Source of the DNA: Methanoculleus sp. UBA374
Lineage (GTDB): Archaea; Halobacteriota; Methanomicrobia; Methanomicrobiales; Methanoculleaceae
NCBI GenBank assembly: GCA_002508705.1
Contig: DAYL01000034.1
Coordinates: 62,001 to 126,000, forward strand
Length of the DNA: 64,000 nt
Direction of reading: 5' to 3'
Positions 7,710 through 17,669 of this stretch are shown here, piece by piece (positions within the stretch are counted from its first letter, which is position 1; the number at the start of each line of letters is the position of its first letter). Position numbers and translations under genes: made by a program. The notes under the pieces were generated by a model. It saw only the letters and a list, made by a program, of their open reading frames with translations, did not search any database and was not told the DNA's origin.

Positions 7710-9093
7710 TGGATACACCTCTTTCGTTGAGCAACTCTTCTTTCCGCAGTCTGCGGTAGGAACCGTACTTCGCTTCCAGCAGGGTGTTGGTGAATCGGTC
7801 GAGAAAGGCGAGGGTGCCCGTGTACCCGACCGAGAGGATCCTCTGCCCCCCGACCCGGTCGTGGACGGGGTAGCCCACCCTGAGTCCGGGGATCCCCTGC
7901 CGTTCGGTCAGGTACCGGCCGCCCGAGTGGCCGACGGCAAGGTTCGCCGACGTCCGCACCGCTGCGTCCTCGATCGTCACGAAATCCGCTTCTTCGAAGA
8001 CGAGCGTTTCTTCCATCGCATCCTCGAGCAGGGGCTGCAGCAACGCGGATAGATCGCTCTCCTGCGTCCCGCTGGCGATGACGGCGGGGATCGAACCGTT
8101 CTCCAGACAGAGTTTTGCCAGGGCATAGACCAGTTCGGGTTCGCCGTAGATGACCGGCCGCGCCGCCGCGTTGATCTTGTGGGCGTCGGCCATCGCGTCG
8201 CAAAGCCATCCCCGCTCGAGCCTGAGGCTGTCAGGTACGGACTGCCCGCTGAGGTCCTTCAAGGTCCCGATAAACAGGTCCGTGCTGTCGAGGCCGATGG
8301 GGAGCGGGAGGTTGATCAGCGGGACACCGAACCGCTCTTCCAGGAAGCGACCGGGGGAGAGGTTGTCCGGGCAGGTGAGGCCGAACTGGATGGTGGCCCG
8401 CGCCCCGCTCATGCGTGCGATAGCGGCGGTCGGCGTGCCGCCCGGTGCGATCTTTTTGTACCGTCCCCCGAAGGGGCGGTCCAGCGTCAGGGAGTAGTCG
8501 GGCAGCAGTGTGTACTCAAGTCCCATGAGGTCGAGAATGCGTTTTATCTCCCTGATGTCGGCCGGACTGATGTTGGGGACGATGATGTTGATCCCCTGGT
8601 GGCGTTCGGTCGGCCGGGCGTAGTGGGCGATGACCGCTCGTGTCGTCGCCCAGAACCCCTCGGTGTGCGTGCCGCCGTAACTCGGCGTGGAGACGGGGAT
8701 GATCTCGATGCCCCTGATATCTCGGTCCGTTTTGTAGGTCTCGACGAACCTCTTGATGTCGTCGCCCATGGTCTCGGCAAGGCAGCTCGTCAGGATGCCG
8801 ATGACCTTCGGGCGGTAGACCCGGATCACGTTGTCCAGCGCGATTCTCAGGTTCGCCTCCCCTCCGAAGATCGCCTGCTTCTCGTTCAAGGACGAGGAGG
8901 CGATGTCTATCGGTTCGTTGAAGTGCTCGACGTTCGTAAGGCGCATGTAGGTGCTGCACCCCTGTGAACCGTGCACCAGTGCGATGGAGTCTTCGACGCC
9001 CCGGAGAGCAATGACGCCGCCAAGGGGCATGCACATGTGGCACTGGTTCTCATTGACCTGTCTTGCCCGTGACGTGACCTCGTGCCCGCTCAT
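7696..9093 (-). CDS. nifN: Nitrogenase iron-molybdenum cofactor biosynthesis protein NifN
   Basis: With NifE it forms the scaffold on which the iron-molybdenum cofactor is finished. The NifK-like architecture is clear: ENQCHMCMPLGGVIALRGVE, VHGSQGCSTYMRL and LTSCLAETMGDD hold the three cluster-binding cysteines expected in this subunit, and LPDYSLTLDRPFGG follows in the second domain. The length of 465 aa is normal. Its start overlaps the nifE stop as ATGA, which assigns it as the E partner rather than a second NifK. It lacks a C-terminal NifX fusion. Confidence 0.92.
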   Translation of the reverse strand: MSGHEVTSRARQVNENQCHMCMPLGGVIALRGVEDSIALVHGSQGCSTYMRLTNVEHFNEPIDIASSSLNEKQAIFGGEANLRIALDNVIRVYRPKVIGILTSCLAETMGDDIKRFVETYKTDRDIRGIEIIPVSTPSYGGTHTEGFWATTRAVIAHYARPTERHQGINIIVPNISPADIREIKRILDLMGLEYTLLPDYSLTLDRPFGGRYKKIAPGGTPTAAIARMSGARATIQFGLTCPDNLSPGRFLEERFGVPLINLPLPIGLDSTDLFIGTLKDLSGQSVPDSLRLERGWLCDAMADAHKINAAARPVIYGEPELVYALAKLCLENGSIPAVIASGTQESDLSALLQPLLEDAMEETLVFEEADFVTIEDAAVRTSANLAVGHSGGRYLTERQGIPGLRVGYPVHDRVGGQRILSVGYTGTLAFLDRFTNTLLEAKYGSYRRLRKEELLNERGVSNAKA

Positions 9094-10481
9094 CCTTCCG
9101 CCTCCTCGAAGGGGTTCTTCTTCACCCGCTCCCAGACCGGGGAGCAGGTGGTGGCGTAGACCTCGCGGGCGAACCTGATCGCCCCGTCGAACCCGGCAAG
9201 ACCGTCTTTGCGGTCGTGGTTGTGGTCGACGAAGCCTATGCCCAGTTTGTGCGCAAGGAAACGCTCTTTCACGCCGCCGGCCATCATGTCGACACCTTTC
9301 TCCAGCAGAAACTTCTCGATCTCGGCGGGGTTGGCGTCGTCGATCACGACCGTCCCCTCGCTGACGATGGCGCCGATCCGTTCGTAGTCTTCCTGCTTGC
9401 CGGTCTGCGTGCCGGTGAACATGACCTCCATGCCGAGTTCCTGCAGCTGGCGGATGATGGCGAGCGCCTTGAAAGCGCCGCCCACGTAGATCGCCGCCCG
9501 CTTTCCTGCGAGTTTCTCCCGGTACTTCTCGATGACCGGCCTGACCCTCCTCATCTCGCGCTCGATGAGCGCCTCCGTCCGGCGCGCTACCTCCTCGTCT
9601 CCGTAGAAACGGGCGATCTTACGCAGGCTTTCCGCGGTGTTCTCCGCGCCGAAGAAGTTCACGTCGATGTACGGGATGCCGTACTCCTTCTCCAGGCTCA
9701 TCGCCACCCAGTGCATGGAGCCGCTGCACTGCACCAGGTTCAGGCATGCTCCGGGCGCTCTCTTCAGGGCTGCGACGGTCGAGTCCCCGGTGAAGGCCAC
9801 GTTGATCTCGATGCCTATCTCCCGAAGGTAGCGCTCGACGAGCCACTTCTCGCCGCCCAGATTGTATTCCCCGAGGAAGTTGAGTTCCCGCGTTTTTTCG
9901 ACCGTTTCCCCATCTTTTGGGCGGATCAACTTCAGCAGGGCTTCTCCTGCCGCCCGGTAGCCGACGATCTTGTTTCCCGATATGAAACCGCTCGACTCCA
10001 CCGGGATCACGTCGATGCCGTGCCTCTCCGATGCCTCCTTGCAGACGGCGACGATATCGTCGCCGATCAACCCGACGACGCAGGTCGCGTAGACGAACAT
10101 CGCCGGCGGGTGATACTTCTCGACGATCTCGTCGATACAGGCGACAAGTTTCTTTTCTCCACCAAAGACCACGTCCCTCTCTTTTAAGTCGGTGGAAAAA
10201 CTCTGCCTGAAGATCTCCGAGCCGCTGGACAGACTGCCGCGGATATCCCACGTGTACGCCGCACACCCGATGGGGCCGTGGACGAGGTGGACCGCATCCG
10301 TCACCGGATTTAAGACCACCCTCGCCCCGGAGTATACGCAGGCCCGCTGGCTCACGGCCCCGGCCAGACTGTCGTCAGCGCAGTGAATCCGGCTTTTGTT
10401 CTTTCCCGTGGTCATGATGGAGAACTGCCGTTCATCGATGCACGCTGCAGGCTCGGCGGGCACAAAACATTCGTTCTCCAT
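9090..10481 (-). CDS. nifE: Nitrogenase iron-molybdenum cofactor biosynthesis protein NifE
   Basis: The NifD-like half of the NifEN cofactor scaffold. The cysteines sit in SQRACVYSGARVVL, VHGPIGCAAYTWDIRG and VYATCVVGLIGDD, matching the P-cluster-type ligand positions. LNLVQCSGSMHWVA is the segment equivalent to the FeMo-cofactor Cys region of NifD. At 463 aa it is of usual length. The order after nifK and before nifN is the standard methanogen arrangement. The first 30 residues (ENECFVPAEPAACIDE and on) are variable and may be trimmed if translation starts later. Confidence 0.92.
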   Translation of the reverse strand: MENECFVPAEPAACIDERQFSIMTTGKNKSRIHCADDSLAGAVSQRACVYSGARVVLNPVTDAVHLVHGPIGCAAYTWDIRGSLSSGSEIFRQSFSTDLKERDVVFGGEKKLVACIDEIVEKYHPPAMFVYATCVVGLIGDDIVAVCKEASERHGIDVIPVESSGFISGNKIVGYRAAGEALLKLIRPKDGETVEKTRELNFLGEYNLGGEKWLVERYLREIGIEINVAFTGDSTVAALKRAPGACLNLVQCSGSMHWVAMSLEKEYGIPYIDVNFFGAENTAESLRKIARFYGDEEVARRTEALIEREMRRVRPVIEKYREKLAGKRAAIYVGGAFKALAIIRQLQELGMEVMFTGTQTGKQEDYERIGAIVSEGTVVIDDANPAEIEKFLLEKGVDMMAGGVKERFLAHKLGIGFVDHNHDRKDGLAGFDGAIRFAREVYATTCSPVWERVKKNPFEEAEG

Positions 10482-10496
10482 GTCTTCTCACCAATC

Positions 10497-11873
10497 TTAC
10501 AGGATCAACTCGTAGTCTTCGTCCAGAGAGTCGCGGTCGCGCCTCTCAAGCAATGCGCTGCTGATCATCTCGATCAGCCGGAGGCACCCCCGGTAACCGA
10601 CGATCGGCATCAGCGGGTGCACGGCCCGGTCGAATACGGGGAACCCGACCCTGATCAGGGGGATGTCCTCGGCCCGCGCGAGGTACTTGCCGTGCGTGTT
10701 GCCGATGAGGAGGTCCACCGGCTCCTCCTTGATCCACTGGTGGAGGTCGAAGAGATCCCCTTCGGCCTTGACCCTGCTTCCTTCTATCCCCGCTTCTTCG
10801 AACATCCCGTTGACGGTCTTTTCGAATCTGTTGCCCGGCGTTCCCGTAACGACGTACTTCGGGACCATGCCCATCGTGATGAGGAACTCCGCGAGCGGGA
10901 TCAGGACATCCGGGTCCCCGTAGAGCGCCACCTTCTTCCCCTCGTACTGGAAGTGGGTGTCGATCAGGGTGTCGACGACCTGTCCCCTCTCGACTTCGAG
11001 GGATTCGGGCACGTCGACCCCGAACCCCTCCTTCACCGCCATGATCAGGTCGTCGGTCGCCCTGATCCCGATCGGGACCCTGAGGGGGACGCCGGGCACG
11101 CCGCACTTCGACTGAAGGGCCGCCGCCGCCTCGTCGGACGACCAGGCTCCGAGAGAAAAGGTCATCTTCGAGTTGCCCGAGTCCTTGATCGCCTCGATCG
11201 TCGCGCCGCCCCGGGGGTACATCTCGTAGGAGCCCCGCAACGGTGCGTCCATCACGCCCGTGGTGTCGGGATACATGATCGAGGGGACGCCCATTTCGGT
11301 TACGATCCTTTTTATCTCCCTCATATCCCCGGGGTTGACGAACCCCGGGAATATGTTTGCCTGCTCCTTCTTCGGACCGCCGTCCGACTCAGCAAGGTAG
11401 GAGACGATCCCCTTGCACATGTTCGCAAAGCCGGTGATGTGCGAGCCGTGGTAACTCGGCGTGTTGGCGTGGATGACGTACCGGCCTTCGGGGATCTCCG
11501 ACTGCTTGATGATCGTCGGGATGTCGTCCCCGATGGTCTCGCTGAGGCATGTGGTGTGGACCGCGATGATCTCGGGGTCGTAGATCGCAAAGACGTTCTT
11601 TATCGCGGTCTTTAAGTTTGCAGCGCCGCCGAATACGGACGCCCCTTCGGTGAAGGAGCTTGTCGAGGCCATCGCGGGCTCGTGGAAGTGTCTGGACAAT
11701 ACCATCCGATGGTAGGAACAGCACCCCTGCGACCCGTGGCTGTGCGGGAGACAGCCGTGAATGCCGAGGGCTGCATACATCGCGCCGACCGGCTGACACG
11801 TCTTTACCGGGTTGATCTTTCCTGTCGTGTGCGCATCTTCGGGAAGCGGCTCTTTTGGTGTGCAGTCAAGCAT
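10497..11873 (-). CDS. nifK: Nitrogenase molybdenum-iron protein beta subunit
   Basis: The beta subunit of dinitrogenase, which shares the P-cluster with NifD. The bridging cysteines are in CQPVGAMYAALGIHGCLPHSHGSQGCCSYHR and HTTCLSETIGDD (separate segments along the first 150 residues). It is 458 aa, about 60 shorter than the enterobacterial/Azotobacter protein because the N-terminal extension wrapping the alpha subunit is missing, as in other methanogen and clostridial NifK proteins. It lies 16 bases after nifD. Activity requires NifH and a mature cofactor from NifEN and NifB; nifB is not in the window. Confidence 0.95.
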   Translation of the reverse strand: MLDCTPKEPLPEDAHTTGKINPVKTCQPVGAMYAALGIHGCLPHSHGSQGCCSYHRMVLSRHFHEPAMASTSSFTEGASVFGGAANLKTAIKNVFAIYDPEIIAVHTTCLSETIGDDIPTIIKQSEIPEGRYVIHANTPSYHGSHITGFANMCKGIVSYLAESDGGPKKEQANIFPGFVNPGDMREIKRIVTEMGVPSIMYPDTTGVMDAPLRGSYEMYPRGGATIEAIKDSGNSKMTFSLGAWSSDEAAAALQSKCGVPGVPLRVPIGIRATDDLIMAVKEGFGVDVPESLEVERGQVVDTLIDTHFQYEGKKVALYGDPDVLIPLAEFLITMGMVPKYVVTGTPGNRFEKTVNGMFEEAGIEGSRVKAEGDLFDLHQWIKEEPVDLLIGNTHGKYLARAEDIPLIRVGFPVFDRAVHPLMPIVGYRGCLRLIEMISSALLERRDRDSLDEDYELIL

Positions 11874-11889
11874 TGTTTCATCACCTCTG

Positions 11890-13494
11890 TCAGGTTTTGC
11901 TCTGTTTCCAGGGCGCCGTGATCATCTTCCATGCGGGCGTGGAGAGCGAGTGCGCTATATCCTTTGCAAAGGTCACCGCACCCTTAAAGCACGTGTACGG
12001 ACCGCTGTAGTCGTACGAGTGCATCTGCTTTGAGGGGAGGCCCATCTTGTGCGTGACGTACTTGTCCTTTATGCCGGTGAAGATCAGGTCGGGCTTGAAG
12101 ATCTCGACCAGCCCTTCGGTCTCGAAGTGGTTGGCGTCGTCGATCATGATGCCGCCGTTCACCATGTCCGGGTACATTCCCTTGTAGTCGTTGAGGATGC
12201 CGGACGCGACCAGTTCGTCGTACTTCTCCTTCGACATGTTCAGGTGCAGGTGGGGTGCTCTGTACATCTCGGGGTCCGGTTCGAGGTGGAGCTCGGGGAT
12301 GTTCTTTGAGTCCGCATCGCTCTTGATGGTCGGTATCACCTCACGCCCCTCGTAGTCGTCGCGGTGAGCGAACTCGTACCCCGCAACCATGACCTCCATG
12401 CCGAGATTCCTGAGCAGGAACTGGTAGTGATGGCTGCGCGACCCGCCGACGAAGACAAAGGCGGTCTTGCCCCTGCAGATCTTCTCGTACCGCTCGATCT
12501 CCGGCGTGACCGCGGCGAGTTCACGCTCTATGACGAGCTCGGTCCTTGCGATCAGTTCTTCGTCGCCGAAGCACCGTGCGATCTCACGGAGCGTGTCGAT
12601 CGTCGCATCGATGCCGATGAAGTTCACCTTCAGCCAGGGGATGCCGTACTTCGTCTCCATCATCTCGGCGATGTAGTTGATCGAACGGTGGCACTGGACG
12701 AGGTTTAAGTGGGCCTTGTGCATGTTCTTGATGTTTACATAGGCCGAATCGCCGGTGAGTGTCGAGCCTATCGTGTAGCCGATCTCGTTGAGGAGTCTCT
12801 CGATCTCCCAGGTATCTCCGCCGATGTTGTACTCGCCGAGTATGTTGAGGACGTATTTCCCGTCAGGTTTCTCGGTGCCGGTTCCGATGATGCGTTCCAT
12901 AACCTGGTTGTTGGCGATGTGGTGGCCGGCCGACTGGCTGACCCCCTTATAGCCCTCGCAGTTGTAATGGATCACCGGAATACCGTGCCTCTCCTCCGCC
13001 GCTTTTGCAATGGCGGCCAGATCGTCGCCGATGAGTCCGATCGGACACGTCGCGCAGATGTTGATGGCCCTCGGGTGGAAGATCGCCACGACCTCGTCGA
13101 TCATCTTCGCAAGTTTCTTCTCGCCCCCAAAGACGATGTCGCTCTCCTGCATGTCGGTCGAGAAGCACATCGTCGAGTAGATCTGCTCGGGAGGAGTTTT
13201 CTCGTCGACCCGTGCTTTGTTCCGCCGTGTCCCCCAGCTGTAGTACGCGCACCCGATCGGGCCGTGGGTGATCGTGAGCATATCCTTGATCGGTCCGACG
13301 ACCACGCCCTTGCATCCGGCGTAGCAGCATCCGCGCTGCGTTATGATCCCGGGAACCGTTCTGGTATTTGCCTCGATCTGCGGGCAGGAGCCGGCGGATA
13401 CATCCTTTTTGACGATGTGTTTTTTCCTGTTCTTTTTTACTTTGTCCGGCATCGGTGCCAGTATATCGTCGACGTTTACGTCCGTCATCGTCAT
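11890..13494 (-). CDS. nifD: Nitrogenase molybdenum-iron protein alpha subunit
   Basis: The catalytic subunit carrying the FeMo cofactor. P-cluster cysteines are at about residues 56, 82 and 150 (RGCCYAGCKG, HGPIGCAYYSW, CATCPIGLIGDD). The cofactor ligands are Cys268 in LVQCHRSINYI and His492 in QMHSYDYSGPY. The segment GVSQSAGHHIANN holds the Gln and His equivalent to alpha-191 and alpha-195 of Mo-nitrogenase. The 534-aa length includes an extra region around residues 390-440, as in clostridial NifD. These features and the linked modABC genes favour a molybdenum enzyme over the V or Fe-only types. Confidence 0.95.
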   Translation of the reverse strand: MTMTDVNVDDILAPMPDKVKKNRKKHIVKKDVSAGSCPQIEANTRTVPGIITQRGCCYAGCKGVVVGPIKDMLTITHGPIGCAYYSWGTRRNKARVDEKTPPEQIYSTMCFSTDMQESDIVFGGEKKLAKMIDEVVAIFHPRAINICATCPIGLIGDDLAAIAKAAEERHGIPVIHYNCEGYKGVSQSAGHHIANNQVMERIIGTGTEKPDGKYVLNILGEYNIGGDTWEIERLLNEIGYTIGSTLTGDSAYVNIKNMHKAHLNLVQCHRSINYIAEMMETKYGIPWLKVNFIGIDATIDTLREIARCFGDEELIARTELVIERELAAVTPEIERYEKICRGKTAFVFVGGSRSHHYQFLLRNLGMEVMVAGYEFAHRDDYEGREVIPTIKSDADSKNIPELHLEPDPEMYRAPHLHLNMSKEKYDELVASGILNDYKGMYPDMVNGGIMIDDANHFETEGLVEIFKPDLIFTGIKDKYVTHKMGLPSKQMHSYDYSGPYTCFKGAVTFAKDIAHSLSTPAWKMITAPWKQSKT

Positions 13495-13515
13495 GTCTTC
13501 TGTCTCCTGTAGTCC

Positions 13516-13935
13516 TTACCAGATTGCAGCGTCACCGGATTCGCCCGTGCGGACACGGACTGCATCGGCCACAGGCGTCACGAAGATCTTCCCGTCGCCT
13601 GCACCGCGCTCCGTGCGGTTTGCCTTGATGATTGCGTCCACGATCCGCGGCACGTCCTCGTCGTAGGCGAGGATGGTGAACAGCCGCCGCGGGAACATTG
13701 TTTTGTCGTCGAGGAACGCGACGACCTGTTCTTCGGATTCCTCCCTCTCGATGACGTCGGTAGCGGCCATCCCCATGAGTTTCTCCTTGCAGGGGACGTT
13801 AATCTCCTCATGCGGCAGCAATTTTCCTCTGCCCATTGCTTTGACGGCGGTAAAGCCGGCGACGCCCGCCTCGATCAGGGCACGTTTCGTCGCACCGGTC
13901 TTTTTCATCCGCACGATGGCCATAATCTCTTTCAT
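13516..13935 (-). CDS. nifI2: Nitrogenase regulatory PII-like protein NifI2
   Basis: A PII-family protein of 139 aa located between nifH and nifD, where in methanogens NifI1 and NifI2 form a complex that switches off dinitrogenase when ammonium is present. The start MKEIMAIVRMKKTGATKRAL, the T-loop region RGKLLPHEEIN and the C-terminal GDGKIFVTPVADAVRVRTGE are PII hallmarks. The T-loop is longer than in GlnB and lacks the uridylylated tyrosine context, as expected for NifI2. It lies 17 bases after nifI1. An ammonium-type membrane partner is not present here. Confidence 0.93.
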   Translation of the reverse strand: MKEIMAIVRMKKTGATKRALIEAGVAGFTAVKAMGRGKLLPHEEINVPCKEKLMGMAATDVIEREESEEQVVAFLDDKTMFPRRLFTILAYDEDVPRIVDAIIKANRTERGAGDGKIFVTPVADAVRVRTGESGDAAIW

Positions 13936-13952
13936 CGTTCGGCACCTCCGGT

Positions 13953-14279
13953 TCAGAGACCTTTCGTCCCCTTTGAGACGGTGTACGCCTCTTCCACGGG
14001 ACTGATGAAGATCTTCCCGTCGCCGAAGTTGCCGTTAGGGCCGGTTCTGGCGGTCTTGAGGATTATATCCACGATCCTGTCCCTATCCTCGTCCTCTATC
14101 GCGACGAGGATGAGGGTTTTGGGGATCTCGTCGTAGTAGACGTCCCCCATCCTGATGCCCTTCTGTTTGCCGCGGCCCACGACGTCGACGACCGTTGCGG
14201 CATTGAATCCTCCTGCCGACAGGTTTTCGAGGACTTCGTCCTTCTTTTCAGGCCTGACTATCGCTCGTACAAACTGCAT
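13953..14279 (-). CDS. nifI1: Nitrogenase regulatory PII-like protein NifI1
   Basis: The first of the two PII-like switch-off proteins of methanogen nif operons. It starts MQFVRAIVRPEKKDEVLENL and ends with GDGKIFISPVEEAYTVSKG, both PII signatures; the T-loop region is RGKQKGIRMGDVYYDEIP. At 108 aa it is the shorter of the pair. I choose the ATG at 14279, preceded by GAGAGTGAAG, over an in-frame GTG three codons upstream. With NifI2 it would sense 2-oxoglutarate and ATP/ADP and block electron flow from NifH to NifDK. Confidence 0.93.
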   Translation of the reverse strand: MQFVRAIVRPEKKDEVLENLSAGGFNAATVVDVVGRGKQKGIRMGDVYYDEIPKTLILVAIEDEDRDRIVDIILKTARTGPNGNFGDGKIFISPVEEAYTVSKGTKGL

Positions 14280-14302
14280 GCGCTTCACTCTCTGTCTGGT
14301 TG

Positions 14303-15178
<876 letters not shown>

Positions 15179-15182
15179 TTAT

Positions 15183-15213
15183 GGAAGGAACATTCCTTCC
15201 TTCATTATATAAA
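15183..15213 (-). promoter_or_regulatory. nifH promoter with two overlapping NrpR-type operators
   Basis: GGAAGGAACATTCCTTCC at 15183-15200 contains two copies of GGAA-N6-TTCC offset by four bases (15183-15196 and 15187-15200). This is the consensus described for the nitrogen repressor NrpR of methanogens. On the minus strand a TATA-like TTTATATAAT element occupies 15204-15213, so the operator lies about 10-25 bases downstream of TATA and would overlap the transcription start. The leader to the nifH ATG is then about 60 bases. No nrpR gene is present in the window. Confidence 0.85.
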
Positions 15214-15229
15214 TATTTTTAATATAGGG

Positions 15230-15714
15230 GGGGCGGAGCCCTGCGCATCTGGGCAACGGCAGCAGGGGATGCTATTCCGCAGGCATTGTCCGGCCCCTGT
15301 GACCGACGGCGAAAACACAACCTGATGCGCGGAGAGCCGAAGTGATCGGAACGGCTGCCGTGAGAGAACGTGATGGGGAAATCGCCCTTCGCGTCGCGGT
15401 ACTTCCGGTCCCGGCCCGGTGAAAGGGGGCCTGTGCTCGCACGGGAAGGGTTCATCGTCTGCGAACCGTTCCCGATCCATTCATATCGCTGGAGAGCAAA
15501 CACCATAGCGTGGTGGACAACCATGACGGATCGTTTTGTACAGCCGCTGTACTCATGCCGAACGGCATACGGCGGGAAGGATTTGTGAACAGTCCGACTC
15601 TGATCGGCTGAAAAGCGAACGCTCAAACGACTATTCTGCGGTTCTTTGCACAGTCTCGCCTTCTGATTGCGGACGTTTTGCCGAACCGTCTGGTCTCTCC
15701 TTCCGGGTGGCCGC
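15230..15714. other. Intergenic region between nifH promoter and ilvB
   Basis: About 480 bases lie between the nif promoter and the divergent acetolactate synthase gene. I find no gene with family resemblance in any of the six frames and no clear RNA. It should contain the ilvB promoter and leader; a leader-based regulatory element is conceivable from the length but I see no recognisable riboswitch. Confidence 0.4.
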
Positions 15715-17394
15715 ATGATGCAGTCAGGTGCGGGCATCCTGCTCGAAGGGCTCGCGGAACAGGGGGTGACGACCATCTTCGGGTACCCCGGTGCGACGGT
15801 CCTCTCCGTCTACGATGAACTCTACTGCTCGGAGATCCGGCACATTCTGGTAAGGCACGAGCAGGCGGCAGCGCACGCCGCCGACGGTTACGCGCGCGCG
15901 AGCGGCAGGACCGGGGTCTGTCTCGCAACGTCCGGCCCGGGGGCCTGCAACCTCGTCACGGGGATCGCGACGGCGTACATGGACTCGGTGCCCATGGTTG
16001 CGCTGACCGGGCAGGTCCCGACGACATCCATCGGGAACGACGCTTTCCAGGAGGCCGACATCACCGGTATCACCACCCCGATCACCAAGCAGAACTACCT
16101 CGTCAAACGAACGGAAGACCTCGCGCCAATCGTCCGTGAAGCCTTCTATATCAGCCGGACGGGGAGGTGCGGCCCGGTCCTTATCGATCTCCCGCGGGAT
16201 GTGCTTGAGAGCCGGATCGAATACGACGGCGGACACCGGCAACCGGTCGTGAGAAAGGGCTATCGCCCGGTCCTCCGGGGGCACCGGATGCAGATCGAGA
16301 AGGCCGTCGCCGCCCTCGCAGCGGCCGAGCGGCCGGTCATCTACGCCGGGGGCGGGGTGGTGGCCTCCGGGGCGGCCCCGGAGGTCGTCGCGCTCGCGGA
16401 GACCATGCTCATCCCGGTGACGACAACCCTGATGGGGCTTGGGCTCATTCCCGGGGACCACCCGCTCAACCTCGGCATGCCCGGGATGCACGGAACGAGA
16501 TACGCGAATGCCGCGATCACGGAGTGCGACCTCCTGCTTGCCGTCGGCGTGCGGTTCGACGATCGGGTTACCGGGCGGATCGAGACCTTCGCCCCCGGCG
16601 CCACGGTCGTGCACATCGATATCGATCCGGCGGAGATCGGAAAGAACAAACCGGTCGATATCCCCGTCGTCGGCGATGCGAAGGCCATCCTGGCGGAGAT
16701 GCTCGGGCTCATGCAGAAGAGGAAGGAGCGCGATGCCTGGGTCAAGAGAGTCTCACAGGTGAAGGCGGAGCACCCCCTCCGCTGCCCGCTAGAAGGCGGT
16801 CTTCGCCCGCAACGGATCGTTCGGGCCCTCTGTTCGCTCCCGGACGGAGCCGGCATCATCGCAAGCGAGGTGGGCCAGAACCAGATGTGGACGGCGCAAC
16901 ACTACTGTTTCAAGCGGCCCCGGGCATGGATCTCGTCCGGTGGGCTCGGGACGATGGGCTACGGCCTTCCCGCGGCTATGGGGGCGCACTTCGCCCGCCC
17001 GGATGAGACGGTCTGTGTCATCGCGGGGGACGGCAGTCTCCAGATGAATATCCAGGAGTTCGGGACGATCGCCCAGTACAACATCCCCCTCAAGATCCTG
17101 GTCCTGAACAACCGGTACCTCGGCATGGTCCGTCAGTGGCAGGAACTCTTCTACGACCGTCGGTATGCCTGCACCGCCCTGCCTCCCCTGGATTTCGTCG
17201 GAGTTGCCCGGGCTTACGGCATCGAGGGCGAGACGGTCGAGGCCGATGAGGACGTGAGGGATGCGTTATCGAACGCACTCGATCATGCCGGCCCATACCT
17301 TATCGATTTCAGGATCGAGCGGGAGGAGAACGTCTTTCCCATGGTTCCCCCCGGTGCGGCGATCGACGCGATGATCGATCCGGGTGCGGGCTAA
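15715..17394 (+). CDS. ilvB: Acetolactate synthase large subunit (ThDP enzyme)
   Basis: A thiamine-diphosphate enzyme of 559 aa that joins two pyruvates, or pyruvate and 2-oxobutyrate, at the start of branched-chain amino-acid synthesis. Landmarks are the catalytic glutamate in ILVRHEQAAAHAADGYARA, the FAD/linker domain with GLGLIPGDHPLNLGMPGMHG, and the ThDP/Mg motif from GDGSLQMNIQEFGTIAQYN to NN. I start at the tandem ATG (15715/15718); 16 upstream in-frame codons look non-homologous. The regulatory small subunit ilvN is not adjacent, unlike in many archaea, so this may be a second or catabolic-type copy. IlvE is encoded at 24857. Confidence 0.88.
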   Translation: MMQSGAGILLEGLAEQGVTTIFGYPGATVLSVYDELYCSEIRHILVRHEQAAAHAADGYARASGRTGVCLATSGPGACNLVTGIATAYMDSVPMVALTGQVPTTSIGNDAFQEADITGITTPITKQNYLVKRTEDLAPIVREAFYISRTGRCGPVLIDLPRDVLESRIEYDGGHRQPVVRKGYRPVLRGHRMQIEKAVAALAAAERPVIYAGGGVVASGAAPEVVALAETMLIPVTTTLMGLGLIPGDHPLNLGMPGMHGTRYANAAITECDLLLAVGVRFDDRVTGRIETFAPGATVVHIDIDPAEIGKNKPVDIPVVGDAKAILAEMLGLMQKRKERDAWVKRVSQVKAEHPLRCPLEGGLRPQRIVRALCSLPDGAGIIASEVGQNQMWTAQHYCFKRPRAWISSGGLGTMGYGLPAAMGAHFARPDETVCVIAGDGSLQMNIQEFGTIAQYNIPLKILVLNNRYLGMVRQWQELFYDRRYACTALPPLDFVGVARAYGIEGETVEADEDVRDALSNALDHAGPYLIDFRIEREENVFPMVPPGAAIDAMIDPGAG

Positions 17395-17669
17395 GCCGGA
17401 GGACACCGGGGAAGATTGCCCATCTTTTTTCCCCGGCGGGGCATGCCGCCAGGCGAGCCTGAGCGGATGAACCGAAAGAAGTTGATCCCCCTTTGCCTCC
17501 CGCGCTATCTGGGTGGGCGGCCATTCTGGGTCCGGCGTCATTTCGGTGCTCGGGGTAATGATCCGGCCGCCAGGGCGAGAACGGGAGATGAGGCGCCAGC
17601 AACGATCCCCGAGGCAGAAACAGCGAAATCTCGACAGATTTTTATGCCGATCTGGAGGATAAACTATAT

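Noticed and set aside
9216..11615. Long plus-strand frames opposite nifE and nifK
   Set aside because: They are antisense to clear nitrogenase genes and have no recognisable domain.
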